This document shows, piece by piece, positions 26,892 to 35,405 of a stretch of DNA of 43,631 nucleotides. A program made the position numbers and the translations under genes. Source of the DNA: Planctomyces sp. Its GTDB lineage: Bacteria > Planctomycetota > Planctomycetia > Planctomycetales > Planctomycetaceae. How positions within the stretch are numbered: the first letter of the stretch is position 1; every line of letters begins with the position of its first letter. The notes below the pieces were generated by a model. It had not been told where the DNA came from. It saw nothing but the letters and a program-made list of their open reading frames with translations, and did no database searches. The DNA is taken from the NCBI GenBank assembly GCA_005778115.1, contig SXKJ01000149.1, positions 1-43,631 on the forward strand. The letters run 5' to 3'.

Positions 26892-28028
26892 ATGGCAAAG
26901 CAACTCAATATCGGCATGATCGGTTACGGCTTCATGGGCCGAGCGCACTCAAATGGCTACAACCGCGTCGCCAACTTTTTTCCGGACCTGGAATTCAAGC
27001 CGGTGCTGAAGGCCGCGTGTGCTCGCAACGCCGAGGCAACCAAGACGTTCGCCGACACCTGGGGCTATCAATCCACCGAGACCGACTGGCGGAAGCTCGT
27101 CGAACGGAGAGACATTGATGCCGTCGATATCTGCGTTCCGAACAACTTGCACAAAGAGATTTCGCTGGCCTGTGCGGCCGCCGGCAAAATGATCCTGTGC
27201 GAAAAGCCGCTGGCTATGAGCGTGGCCGAAGGCGAAGAGATGTGCCAAGCGGTTGAGAAGGCCAAGGTCGCGAATACCGTCTGGTACAACTATCGACGCA
27301 TTCCTGCTGTCACGTTCGCGAAGCAGTTGATCGACCAAGGAAAGCTCGGTCGCATCTTCCACTATCGAGCGAACTTCTTGCAGGACTGGACAATCTCCGC
27401 CGATCTGCCGCAAGGTGGTAATGGGCTCTGGCGATTGGACGCCGCAGCGGCCGGCAGCGGTGTGACCGGTGACTTGCTCGCGCACTGCATCGATACAGCG
27501 ATCTGGCTCAACGGCGGAGTCACGAACGTCACCGCGATGACCGAGACCTTCATCAAAGAGCGAACGCATACCGCGACGGGCAAGGTCGAGAAAGTCAGCA
27601 TCGATGACGCTTGCGCGTTCCTCTGCCGGTTCAACAACGGCTCGCTCGGCCTGTTCGAATCGACCCGCTACGCCCGCGGCCACAAGGCGCTCTACACCTT
27701 CGAGATCAACGGCGAGCACGCCTCAATCAAGTGGGACTTGCACGATCTGCACCGCCTGCAATGGTTCGATCACCGCGACGTCGGTAACTTGCGCGGCTGG
27801 CGATCGATCCACATCACCGACGGCGATCATCCCTATATGGGCAAGTGGTGGGTGCCCGGCTTACAGATCGGCTACGAACATAGCTTCGTGCATCAAGTCG
27901 CCGACTTCTGCGAATCGCTGGCGAAAGGAACGCCGTGCGGCCCGACCTTCCGGGACGCCCTCGAAACCCAAAAGGTTTGCGATGCCGTCTTGGGCAGCGC
28001 GAAGACCGGCCAATGGACCAATGTCTGA
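26892..28028 (+). CDS. Gfo/Idh/MocA family NAD(P)-dependent oxidoreductase
   Basis: 378 residues. An N-terminal Rossmann fold with G11-Y-G-F-M-G16 and the family motif C-E-K-P-L-A near 101-106 binds NAD(P). The C-terminal alpha/beta domain includes G-D-L-L-A-H-C-I-D near 195-203, whose D-x-x-x-H-x-x-D type residues match the catalytic region of sugar dehydrogenases. No clear signal peptide, so likely cytoplasmic. Substrate (a sugar, inositol or derivative) cannot be read from the sequence. ATG at 26892 is preceded by AAGGGA. A hairpin follows the stop codon by about 47 bases. Confidence 0.93.
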   Translation: MAKQLNIGMIGYGFMGRAHSNGYNRVANFFPDLEFKPVLKAACARNAEATKTFADTWGYQSTETDWRKLVERRDIDAVDICVPNNLHKEISLACAAAGKMILCEKPLAMSVAEGEEMCQAVEKAKVANTVWYNYRRIPAVTFAKQLIDQGKLGRIFHYRANFLQDWTISADLPQGGNGLWRLDAAAAGSGVTGDLLAHCIDTAIWLNGGVTNVTAMTETFIKERTHTATGKVEKVSIDDACAFLCRFNNGSLGLFESTRYARGHKALYTFEINGEHASIKWDLHDLHRLQWFDHRDVGNLRGWRSIHITDGDHPYMGKWWVPGLQIGYEHSFVHQVADFCESLAKGTPCGPTFRDALETQKVCDAVLGSAKTGQWTNV

Positions 28029-28075
28029 CGTGAAATGGCTTTGCCAACGGCAAGCCAGACTTTACCATTCCGCCG

Positions 28076-28113
28076 CAACAGCCCGGCCGCTCGCAGGAGC
28101 CGCCGGGCTGTTG
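28076..28113 (+). terminator. Probable terminator after the Gfo/Idh/MocA gene
   Basis: A 12-bp perfect stem CAACAGCCCGGC (28076-28087) / GCCGGGCTGTTG (28102-28113) with a 14-base loop. The following bases (TGATTGTTTC) are only moderately T-rich, so it is weaker than the terminator at 1447. Confidence 0.65.
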
Positions 28114-28159
28114 TGATTGTTTCGGGCACACGAACTGAATTCTGAAAGGGCTTTCGGCC

Positions 28160-28633
28160 ATGGAACGCGAGCCGATCTCCGCAGAAGGTTACAATAAGCT
28201 GCGGGAAGAAATCCGCCGCCTCGAAGAAGAGGAGATGCCGAAGCTCGCGGTGCTGATCGCCGACGCGCGCGCGGAAGGTGATCTGCGCGAGAATGCCGAG
28301 TATCACGGCCAGCGAGAGAACCAAGGCCGCATGCAGGCCAAGATCAATCAGCTCAAGTCGCGGTTGTCACACTGTGTGATCGTGGATAAAGCCTCGATGC
28401 CCAAAGGGGTCGCCGGATTTGGTTCGGTCGTGATGCTGAAGGATCTCAGCAACAGCAAGAAGGAAGGGTACGAACTGATCGGCCCCGGCGAGGAAGACTA
28501 CGACGCCGACATCATGAAGATCCTGCTCAGCGGCCCGCTCGGCCAGGCGATCCAAGGCAAGAAAGTCGGCGATATCGTGGAACTCACCACGCCGCGCGGT
28601 AAACGTAAATTGGAAGTGACCGAAGTGAAGTAG
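28160..28633 (+). CDS. greA: Transcription elongation factor GreA
   Basis: 157 residues, the standard GreA length. An N-terminal coiled-coil hairpin (residues about 8-75) carries the tip sequence D-L-R-E-N-A-E-Y-H near 42-50, whose acidic residues stimulate cleavage of the RNA in backtracked RNA polymerase. The C-terminal FKBP-like domain ends G-K-K-V-G-D-I-V-E-L-T-T-P-R-G-K. ATG at 28160, with AAAGGG about 9 bases upstream. Apparently monocistronic, between a terminator and a palindrome. Confidence 0.96.
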   Translation: MEREPISAEGYNKLREEIRRLEEEEMPKLAVLIADARAEGDLRENAEYHGQRENQGRMQAKINQLKSRLSHCVIVDKASMPKGVAGFGSVVMLKDLSNSKKEGYELIGPGEEDYDADIMKILLSGPLGQAIQGKKVGDIVELTTPRGKRKLEVTEVK

Positions 28634-28645
28634 TTCGATTGCGCC

Positions 28646-28699
28646 CGTAGCGACCCGGTTTATCGGGTCGAGCCCGCCCCGATGAATCGGGTCACTACG
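28646..28699. repeat. GTAG-type REP/BIME-like element
   Basis: GTAG at 28647-28650 and CTAC at 28695-28698. The left hairpin has stem GACCCG/CGGGTC with loop GTTTAT; the right hairpin has CCCGA/TCGGG with loop TGAA as read on the plus strand. Spacer between greA and the PQQ-propeller gene. Confidence 0.85.
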
Positions 28700-28744
28700 A
28701 GCGATCGTTCGACCTACGAACCCACAACCATACCGGAGAGAAAC

Positions 28745-29995
28745 ATGCGGAGCGTTCTGGCGATTGCCGTTCTCGGTTTTGCGGTGACGAGTGCCTCAGC
28801 GGGTGATTGGTCGGAATTTCGTGGCCCGACCGGACAAGGACATGCGGACGGCTCGAAGCTGCCGACCGAATGGTCCTCGACGAAGAACGTCACTTGGAAA
28901 CAAGACATTCCGGGACTCGGCTGGTCCTCCCCCATCGTGGTTGGCGATCGCATCTACTTGACGAGCGCCGTGCCCACCGGCGACGGAGACAAAAAGGATC
29001 AGTCGCTGAGAGCGATGAGCCTGAGCGTCGCCAGCGGCAAACCGGTTTGGGATACCGAGGTCTTTTTGCACGACGCTCAAACGATCGGCCGGATTCACGG
29101 CAAGAACAGTCATGCCAGTCCAACTCCAGTCTCTGATGGCAAACATCTCTTCGTCCATTTCGGCACACATGGCACCGCGTGTCTGACGCTCGACGGCAAG
29201 ATCGTCTGGCAAAACCGCGAATTGAAATACGTGCCGCAACACGGCAGCGGTGGCTCACCGATCCTCGTCGATGACATGCTGGTTGTGTCGTGCGATGGAG
29301 CGAACGCTATGTTTGTCGTGGCGCTCGATAAGGGAACTGGGAAGATTCGCTGGCAAACCACTCGCGAGCACAAAAACGGCACCAAGTTCTCCTTCGGCAC
29401 ACCTCTGTTGATCGAGGTGAATGGCGAGAAGCAAATCGTCTCCCCCGGCACGTTCCACGTAGCCTCGTATCGTCCGAAAGATGGCCAGGAAATCTGGCGT
29501 GTCGATTACGGGTCAGGCTACTCGGTCATTCCGCGCCCGGTCTTTGGGCACGGCTTGGTTTTTGTCAGTTCCAGCTATGACACGCCAACGCTGCTGGCGA
29601 TCAAGCCGGATGGGAAAGGCAACGTCACTGAAACGCACGTCGCCTGGAAGGTGACCAGCAAGTTGATGCCTCACACTCCGTCGCCGTTGCTTGTTGGCGA
29701 TGACTTGTACGTCGTCGGCGATGGCGGAGTCGCGACCTGCTTCAAAGCGGCAACCGGCGAGCAAGTCTGGCAGGATCGCGTCGGCGGCAACTATTCCGCG
29801 TCGCCTTTGTTTGCTGACGGCAAGATCTATCTGCAAAGCGAGCAAGGGGACGGCATCGTCTTGCAGCCCGGCCCGAAATACATGGAGCTAGCAAAGAACC
29901 CGCTGGAGCCGCGTACGTTTGCGTCGTATGCCGTGGCCGACGGGGCGTTGTTCATTCGGACGGAGAAACAGCTCTACCGAATTCAGCAGCAGTAG
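28745..29995 (+). CDS. Exported PQQ-like beta-propeller protein
   Basis: 416 residues. A signal peptide (M-R-S-V-L-A-I-A-V-L-G-F-A-V-T-S-A-S-A) is followed by W-S-E-F-R-G-P-T-G-Q-G, the usual start of planctomycete PQQ-propeller proteins. Repeated propeller blades follow, each with A-x-D-x-x-T-G-x-x-x-W type patterns (D-K-G-T-G-K-I-R-W near 200; A-A-T-G-E-Q-V-W near 337). No dehydrogenase active-site residues are evident, so it is more likely a structural or binding propeller. ATG at 28745 has GGAG about 8 bases upstream; an upstream in-frame ATG at 28682 lies inside the palindrome and is rejected. The TAG stop lies in the GTAG terminus of the next palindrome. Confidence 0.9.
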   Translation: MRSVLAIAVLGFAVTSASAGDWSEFRGPTGQGHADGSKLPTEWSSTKNVTWKQDIPGLGWSSPIVVGDRIYLTSAVPTGDGDKKDQSLRAMSLSVASGKPVWDTEVFLHDAQTIGRIHGKNSHASPTPVSDGKHLFVHFGTHGTACLTLDGKIVWQNRELKYVPQHGSGGSPILVDDMLVVSCDGANAMFVVALDKGTGKIRWQTTREHKNGTKFSFGTPLLIEVNGEKQIVSPGTFHVASYRPKDGQEIWRVDYGSGYSVIPRPVFGHGLVFVSSSYDTPTLLAIKPDGKGNVTETHVAWKVTSKLMPHTPSPLLVGDDLYVVGDGGVATCFKAATGEQVWQDRVGGNYSASPLFADGKIYLQSEQGDGIVLQPGPKYMELAKNPLEPRTFASYAVADGALFIRTEKQLYRIQQQ

Positions 29996-30097
29996 GGTGG
30001 GACAAGCTCGCTTCGAGCGCCGGCCCACCAATACGGCAACACAATTGCTCAGCGACTGGTGGGCCGGCGCGGCGAAGCGCCGCTGGTCCCACCCTAC
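29992..30097. repeat. GTAG-type REP/BIME-like element carrying the stop codons of both flanking genes
   Basis: Begins GTAGGGTGGGAC and ends with its complement GTCCCACCCTAC. The left half contains an inner hairpin GCTCG/CGAGC and the right half GCGGCG/CGCCGC, so inner stems differ but each is self-complementary; the shared outer stems (GGTGGG/CCCACC) are conserved. The TAG at 29993-29995 ends the PQQ gene, and CTA at 30094-30096 is the TAG stop of cysE on the other strand. Confidence 0.9.
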
Positions 30098-31026
30098 GAC
30101 GCTTCGCGGAAGCGAAGCTGTGGTTTTTCCATCGTGACTTGCGTGTTGGGAGGGACGCTCTTGGTGATCGCGCAGCTGGAGCCGATCACCGAGTTCTTAC
30201 CCACGACCGTCTCGCCGCCGAGCACTGTGCCGTTCGCGTAGATCACGACACCTTCTTCGATCGTCGGATGCCGTTTTGCGCCGCGGATGATGTTGCCGTT
30301 TTCGTCCTTCGGAAAGCTGAGCGCTCCGAGCGTCACGCCTTGGTAAAGCTTCACATTGCGTTCGATAACGGTCGTTTCGCCGATGACCACGCCATTGCCG
30401 TGATCGATGAAGAACGACGGGCCGATCTGGGCTCCCGGATGAATATCGATGCCGGTGCGGCTGTGCGACCACTCGGACATGATCCGTGGGATGAACGGCA
30501 CTTGCAGGCGGTACAACTCGTGGGCGATCCGATGCACGGTGATCGCTTCGAGGCCGGGATAGCAGAAGATGATCTCGTCGAGCGTCTTGGCGGCCGGATC
30601 GCCATCGAACGCGGCTTGCACATCGGAGGCCAACATCCGCCGCATCTCCGGCAGCGATTCGAGAAACGCGAATGTTCGTACCTGAGCGGGCATCAGGAAG
30701 TCGATCGCGGAACCATCCGCATCGACGGGTGGGCTGACGCGGGACTCATGCTCGAGCGCACGGGCAATTTGCTCGGCCAGAGAGTCATAAATGCCGTCGA
30801 TGAGATCACCGGTGTGATACACGACGTTGCCAAGGTGCAAGTTCTGGCGACGGCGATAGCCGGGATACAGCACCTCGGTCAAATCAAACAGGATCTGGAT
30901 GATCGCCTCGCGGCTGGGCAACGCCGAATGGCCGAGATGATTGATCGAACCAATTTGCTGGTACGTCGCGACGATCTGATTGGTCAGATCGGGCAGACGG
31001 GATTTGAACGGGACATTGCTGGACAT
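30094..31026 (-). CDS. cysE: Serine O-acetyltransferase
   Basis: 310 residues. It transfers acetyl from acetyl-CoA to serine, the first step of cysteine synthesis. The N-terminal helical domain is followed by the left-handed beta-helix of hexapeptide repeats: D-I-H-P-G-A-Q-I-G (about 194-202), [12 protein letters not shown] near 206, Y-Q-G-V-T-L-G-A-L near 228, H-P-T-I-E-E-G-V near 250 and G-S-S-C-A-I near 283. The H-G near 209 matches the catalytic His region of the family. ATG at 31026 has GGAG 7 bases upstream; the frame is open to a GTG at 31143, without a better start. Confidence 0.94.
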   Translation of the reverse strand: MSSNVPFKSRLPDLTNQIVATYQQIGSINHLGHSALPSREAIIQILFDLTEVLYPGYRRRQNLHLGNVVYHTGDLIDGIYDSLAEQIARALEHESRVSPPVDADGSAIDFLMPAQVRTFAFLESLPEMRRMLASDVQAAFDGDPAAKTLDEIIFCYPGLEAITVHRIAHELYRLQVPFIPRIMSEWSHSRTGIDIHPGAQIGPSFFIDHGNGVVIGETTVIERNVKLYQGVTLGALSFPKDENGNIIRGAKRHPTIEEGVVIYANGTVLGGETVVGKNSVIGSSCAITKSVPPNTQVTMEKPQLRFREAS

Positions 31027-31322
31027 TGTGCGGCTCCTGCGAACGGGCTGGCTGCCGCGAGACAACGTCTTTGGCAGAGACAGCGGAGCGTCTGACGACA
31101 AATCCGGAACGAATAAGCGAAGTGCGGCGTTCACGGCAGACACCTTCGGCAGATTCTAAGTAAGCGAACTGGGATCGTCAGCCTGGAAAGGGAGACGTAC
31201 TTCGTCAGCATCGGCCGCAGAAGACGTACGCCCTGAACGATTCCGAGAACCGTCACGTCCGGCAATATTGCGAAACTTTGCCGAAGAGCGATTGATGACG
31301 ACCTGCCCCTGTGCCAGAGGAA
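31027..31322. other. Spacer upstream of cysE
   Basis: About 300 bp between cysE and the glyoxalase-fold gene, both on the minus strand. The first 117 bp are open in the cysE frame, but the sequence does not look like CysE. I see no further gene, palindrome or clear promoter. Confidence 0.45.
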
Positions 31323-31664
31323 TCAGAGCGACCACGAATCCTGTTGAAACACCACGCGATACCCGTCCGGATCTTCAAACGTCATTCCGGCTCGATCCCA
31401 ATAAGGGTTGAGCGAGGTCACCGGTTGGTATCCGGCGGCCTGCATTCGAGAAACGGCTGCTTGCCAGTGGTGGGGATCGAGGAGATAGAAAACGATCAGG
31501 TTCTCTTGAGTCGGAGCACGACCGGCAACATGCCCGTGCTGATGCGTGAACTCCAGGTGGTAGCTCGCATGGGGCGCCCCGAGTATGACACCATCAAATC
31601 CCTCGTGATCCTTGAACGAGGTGAGTACCGAGAGTCCAACTCCGTCAACGTAGAACCGGACCAC
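31323..31664 (-). CDS. Glyoxalase/VOC-fold protein with unclear start
   Basis: From the GTG at 31664, 113 residues: V-V-R-F-Y-V-D-G-V-G-L near the start, H-L-E-F-T-H (metal-ligand type H-x-E) near 38, and M-T-F-E-D-P-D-G-Y-R-V-V-F at the end, typical of VOC (glyoxalase/bleomycin-resistance) proteins. Family-like sequence continues in frame upstream of the GTG (T-K-L-R-I-A-S-P-T-D-H-I-D-E), including the expected first beta strand. Yet between this and the in-frame stop of the preceding TPR gene (31764) there is no ATG, GTG or TTG. The true start may therefore be a rare codon, or the gene has lost its start. Function unknown. Confidence 0.75.
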   Translation of the reverse strand: MVRFYVDGVGLSVLTSFKDHEGFDGVILGAPHASYHLEFTHQHGHVAGRAPTQENLIVFYLLDPHHWQAAVSRMQAAGYQPVTSLNPYWDRAGMTFEDPDGYRVVFQQDSWSL

Positions 31665-31763
31665 TTCGTCAATATGGTCTGTCGGACTTGCAATGCGAAG
31701 TTTGGTTTCGACAACTATCGTCGTGAGGACTCGAAATTCCGTCGCCAGGCGGTCAAAGCTCGC

Positions 31764-32762
31764 TTACCGCTGGTTGCGGAGTTGCTCAAGCTGCTGCGGC
31801 GTCAGGTTGCCGTTGATCGTCGGCAACGCGGTTCCTGTCGCAAACGGGTTGTAGACGTTTGCCGAACGTGAGGAAGCCGGAAGACTATTCGTCGCCAGAG
31901 CGACTCCAGTTTGCGGGGCCGAGTGCGGCTGCTGAGCGGCGGTCTGCTGAATTCCGAGCACATCATTCGGGCTGATTCGCTGCTCGGTGACTTCGGCCAC
32001 GTTCATTCTGGTGCTGGACGGCAACGCTCCTGCGGGGGCCGCCATCTCTGGACGTTGCTGGCGGCTGGTACCGGCGAGCAAGTTCTTCGTTTCCTTCTCG
32101 ATGCGGATCTCGTTCAACCAATACTGCGCTTGTTCAAGCGTCGGTTTCTTGACGGTGGCCTGGATGAAATGCTGCTCGGCCAGTTCGAGATTGCCTTGAT
32201 CGTGCAGGATCAGGCCGAGGTTGTATTCCGCTTCGGCCTCACCGACGGAGTTGATGAAGTGCGATTTTGCGGTCGCCAGATCGCCCGACTTGGCGGTCGC
32301 GACTGCCAGATGGAAGCGGATCATGTCGTCCTTGGGAGCAACTTGCAGCCCCTGCTTCAACACGTCAATCGCCTGCGGCCATTTCTCTTGAGCGGCATAG
32401 AACTGTCCCAAGGCATCCAGCACCAGCGGATCATTCGGCGAATTCTTGAGAGCTTTGCGAAAGCCTTGCTCAGCCTCGGTCATGCGAACGGCGAGCTGAT
32501 CCATACGAGCCAAACCCAGCAACGCCTCAACCGATTGCGGTTCGTCACGCAAGACGCGCTGATAGCGTTCGCGAGCCACGGTCATGTTGCCGAGCTGTTC
32601 CTGCCATTTGGCATAATCCAGATCGAGCTTCGACGGATTCTTGAGATTCTTACGAGGATCACCATCTCGATTGGCGAACGACGGCCAACGGCTGCCCCAG
32701 GACGCGCAGCCTGTCAGCATCGAAGCCATCAAGATCACGGCGGTGAAGCGAGTCATCGACAT
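31764..32762 (-). CDS. TPR-repeat lipoprotein
   Basis: 332 residues. A lipoprotein signal (M-S-M-T-R-F-T-A-V-I-L-M-A-S-M-L-T-G-C, lipobox L-T-G-C) precedes five or so tetratricopeptide repeats between about residues 45 and 215 (Y-A-K-W-Q-E-Q-L-G-N-M; A-L-L-G-L-A-R-M-D-Q-L; V-L-D-A-L-G-Q-F-Y-A-A-Q). The last third is Ala/Gln/Pro-rich and low complexity. ATG at 32762 with GGAGG 6 bases upstream. TadD/PilF-like proteins of pilus systems have this layout, and the AAA+ ATPase gene just upstream could belong with it, but no specific partner is proven. Confidence 0.88.
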   Translation of the reverse strand: MSMTRFTAVILMASMLTGCASWGSRWPSFANRDGDPRKNLKNPSKLDLDYAKWQEQLGNMTVARERYQRVLRDEPQSVEALLGLARMDQLAVRMTEAEQGFRKALKNSPNDPLVLDALGQFYAAQEKWPQAIDVLKQGLQVAPKDDMIRFHLAVATAKSGDLATAKSHFINSVGEAEAEYNLGLILHDQGNLELAEQHFIQATVKKPTLEQAQYWLNEIRIEKETKNLLAGTSRQQRPEMAAPAGALPSSTRMNVAEVTEQRISPNDVLGIQQTAAQQPHSAPQTGVALATNSLPASSRSANVYNPFATGTALPTINGNLTPQQLEQLRNQR

Positions 32763-32839
32763 GCCACACCTCCATGTGCAGCGAACATAAATCCGCGCAG
32801 GGTTGTTTGAGGAAGAGAGGAAGTTGGGGAAAGGTCGCA

Positions 32840-34324
32840 TCAGACTTCGCAGAAGAAGCGGGAAGAGGCTTCCTCCATCAGCTTCTGCGAAAGCACATAT
32901 CGCTGATTCCGGAATCGGCAGATCGACTGGGCAATCTCTAACAAATCTCGCGGATCTGACGATCGCGGGGTTCGCTTCTGAGAATAGTGGTTAGCGAAGA
33001 GGTACTGGACCGCTCGCTCATCGAACGGCAGATTCCGCTGCTCGCACGCCAGCCGGAAGATTTGTGTGAACATTTCGCGATCCGGTGGTCCGATCCGAAT
33101 CTTGTGTCGGATGCGGCGCAGGAAGGCTTCGTCGACCAATTCACCAGGGTCAAGGTTCGTGCTGAAGATGATCAGCAGCTCAAACGGAACGGAGAATTTC
33201 TTGCCGGTCGCCAGCGTGAGGTAGTCGATCCGTTCCTCCAGCGGCACGATCCACCGGTTGAGCAAGTCTTTGGGGCTGACAATCTGCCGACCAAAGTCGT
33301 CGATCAGAAAGACTCCGCCATTAGCCTTCATCTGCACGGGAGCCTGATAGAGGTTGCTGACCTTGTTGTAGCGCAGATCAAGCTGATCGAGCGTCAGTTC
33401 GCCACCGGTGATCACGACCGGCCGCCGCACGCGTCTCCAGCGAAGATCGACGGTGGACTCCAGCTTTTGCCGCTGATCGCCGGCCGCTTCGTGAGTGCCG
33501 GACGATTCCTGATCGTAGTTGTCCGTGACCAGATGAAGCGTCGGATCGAAGATCGTGATGATCGAGTTCTCGGTGGTGATCGCATACGGGACGTAGATGT
33601 CGCCGGCGTATTTGTTGAGGAACCGGCCGAGTCTGCGAGCCACCGTCGATTTGCCGTTTCCGGGCGGACCGTAGATGAAAATCGATCGTCCGCTGCACAC
33701 AGCCGGCCCAACTTCATCGAGCAATCCCGGTCCGACAATCATCCCTTGAAAGGCTTCCAACAGTCGTTCAGGACTGCATGAAATGCCGGCCACCGCTTGC
33801 AAGCGGCATTGCGCGACGTACGACTCCAGCGGCACGGGCGCGGGGCCAACGTAGCGGCATTGCTCGAACGCTTCGCGTGCGCGTGTGCGCCCCATTTCGG
33901 TCAGGTTGAAGCGATATGCGGCCCGGCCGATGAACTCACCTCCGGCCGAGACTTCGATGCACTTTTCATCCTTGAGGAATCTCAAGCTTTCATCGATCAG
34001 GTTGTACGGGAGCTTCGCGTTCTTCGCGATTTCCACGCCGAGCAGATTGCCGTGCAGATAAATCTGTTTGAGGATTAGATCGCAAACTTGCATTCGCCCC
34101 AACCCGCTGTCTTTGAGCGACAGCGGCGCTTTCGGAGCATGAGCAGCCACACTCGAATCAGTCTTCACTCCCAACGTCGCGATCTGAGGATCCGCCAACA
34201 AGCTGCGAGTTTCCTCGGTCAGATCGTCAAACAAATCGGAGAATAGCTCCTTGCGAGCTTCCGTTGGCGCAACGCGACCAGGGAATTCCAGTGTTGCCAA
34301 ATTCGATGTCGATTCACCGTCCAT
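32840..34324 (-). CDS. Winged-helix plus AAA+ ATPase (MoxR-like in outline)
   Basis: 494 residues, cytoplasmic. Residues about 75-150 look like a winged-helix segment (V-C-D-L-I-L-K-Q-I-Y-L-H-G-N-L-L; F-L-K-D-E-K-C-I-E-V). The AAA+ module follows: Walker A Y-G-P-P-G-N-G-K-S-T near 222, Walker B-like G-V-F-L-I-D-D-F-G-R near 335, sensor-1 region L-I-I-F-S-T-N-L-D-P near 390 and R-R-I-R-H-K-I near 405 (candidate arginine finger). ATG at 34324 with AGGTGAG upstream. It precedes the TPR lipoprotein gene by 77 bp on the same strand, so the two may form an operon. The specific role is unknown; such ATPases remodel protein complexes. Confidence 0.86.
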   Translation of the reverse strand: MDGESTSNLATLEFPGRVAPTEARKELFSDLFDDLTEETRSLLADPQIATLGVKTDSSVAAHAPKAPLSLKDSGLGRMQVCDLILKQIYLHGNLLGVEIAKNAKLPYNLIDESLRFLKDEKCIEVSAGGEFIGRAAYRFNLTEMGRTRAREAFEQCRYVGPAPVPLESYVAQCRLQAVAGISCSPERLLEAFQGMIVGPGLLDEVGPAVCSGRSIFIYGPPGNGKSTVARRLGRFLNKYAGDIYVPYAITTENSIITIFDPTLHLVTDNYDQESSGTHEAAGDQRQKLESTVDLRWRRVRRPVVITGGELTLDQLDLRYNKVSNLYQAPVQMKANGGVFLIDDFGRQIVSPKDLLNRWIVPLEERIDYLTLATGKKFSVPFELLIIFSTNLDPGELVDEAFLRRIRHKIRIGPPDREMFTQIFRLACEQRNLPFDERAVQYLFANHYSQKRTPRSSDPRDLLEIAQSICRFRNQRYVLSQKLMEEASSRFFCEV

Positions 34325-34364
34325 GTCTGCTGCTCACCTGAGGAATCAACCGCGCGCATGTCTT

Positions 34365-34448
34365 GGCGAGCGGGGGGCGTCAGCCTCCCGGTTGTTTCCG
34401 AGTCCATCGACGTTCCATGCACCGGGAGGCTGACGTCCCCCGCTCGCC
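34365..34448. repeat. Palindromic element (GGCGAGCGGGG family), copy 2
   Basis: 28-base arms: 34365-34392, beginning GGCGAGCGGGGGGCGTCAGC, and 34421-34448, with a 28-base loop. Spacer between the small lipoprotein gene and the AAA+ gene. Confidence 0.9.
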
Positions 34449-34471
34449 CGAATGGTTTTTGCTTCGCGCTT

Positions 34472-35206
34472 TTAGGATCCGCTGCTGCTGGCTTGTGAGG
34501 CCCCGAGGTTGTTTGTGCCGATCGGCGGTGTGATTCGGGGAGTAAGGATCGTCTCACGCTCCCTGCGGCGGATCGCGTCGACCTCTTCGGCCGGACGTCC
34601 CAACGGACTAGTCACGCGGATCAGAACTGGCGGAGCTTGATCGGCTCCAACCAACTGTGTTGCCTCGTTTTTAACGGAGGCCAGGCGCGATTGACTCGTC
34701 GCATTGTCGATGCCCGCCTGGACGAAGGCGTAACGATGTTTGGCTGGTGCGTTCTCCAGAATCCAACGCAACTGCATCCGTCCCGACTCGTTCAAGAGGT
34801 GCGAATCATCAAAGTGGTAGTCGTACAGCGTCGTCATCATCACCCAGCCATTGCTGGTCTGAGCCGCGGAAATCGCCCGCACATATTCCTGATCTTGGCA
34901 GGTATAGGGGTGCGGCCAGTAATGCGCTGCGTGATAGAGGTGACTTGGCAGATTGGCCGGCCCCGTGGGACGTGGGTACGGAGGCCACTGCTTCCCATGT
35001 TTCTCGACCTGCCGTGCTCCGATGGGATCAGCCGCGCGTTCGGCGTAGTAAGCGTCTTTTTCCGCGCGCCGATGGGTCATCTTTGCAGGATGCCGCTCGC
35101 TCCACGGCCACGGAATAATTCCGGCACTGGCACAACCTGCCGAAGGAAAGAATGTCCCACAAGCAATCGCACCGCACAGCGACCATTGCCGCCAACGACC
35201 ATCCAT
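34472..35206 (-). CDS. Putative lipoprotein of unknown function
   Basis: 244 residues. The N-terminus (M-D-G-R-W-R-Q-W-S-L-C-G-A-I-A-C-G) followed by P-S-A-G-C is a plausible lipoprotein signal with Cys near residue 25. The mature part has A-E-K-D-A-Y-Y near 46, P-S-H-L-Y-H-A-A-H-Y-W-P-H-P near 85 and a helical region with Y-A-F-V-Q-A-G near 158; no known domain. ATG at 35206 has GGGGGA about 6 bases upstream and fits the signal better than the upstream frame opening at 35278. It lies between hemC and the AAA+ gene on the same strand. Confidence 0.72.
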   Translation of the reverse strand: MDGRWRQWSLCGAIACGTFFPSAGCASAGIIPWPWSERHPAKMTHRRAEKDAYYAERAADPIGARQVEKHGKQWPPYPRPTGPANLPSHLYHAAHYWPHPYTCQDQEYVRAISAAQTSNGWVMMTTLYDYHFDDSHLLNESGRMQLRWILENAPAKHRYAFVQAGIDNATSQSRLASVKNEATQLVGADQAPPVLIRVTSPLGRPAEEVDAIRRRERETILTPRITPPIGTNNLGASQASSSGS

Positions 35207-35329
35207 GGCTCGTCCCCCAATACACGACACGGCACTCGAACCGAGTGTCTCGTTCGTCGTTATCGGCTTTCGACCCAAACGGTGATAACGAGAAAACCGA
35301 TTGAGGAAACACTGTCACGCGGACGAAAC

Positions 35330-35402
35330 AGGCGAGCGGGGCGGCGTCAGCCACCGGTCTTGTGCCGAATGCACCGGAGGGCTGACGCCGCCCCGCTCGC
35401 CT
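35330..35402. repeat. Palindromic element (GGCGAGCGGGG family), copy 3
   Basis: Arms 35330-35358 (beginning AGGCGAGCGGGGCGGCGTCA) and 35373-35402, loop about 14 bases. It starts 3 bp after the hemC stop codon (minus strand). Confidence 0.9.
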
Positions 35403-35405
35403 GAC

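Noticed and set aside
28682-28744. Earlier ATG for the PQQ-propeller protein
   Set aside because: This ATG lies in the right arm of a palindrome, and the extension hides the signal peptide that begins at 28745.
30139-31095. 318-residue plus-strand ORF opposite cysE
   Set aside because: Shadow of cysE; His/Asp/Arg-rich composition and no recognisable domain.
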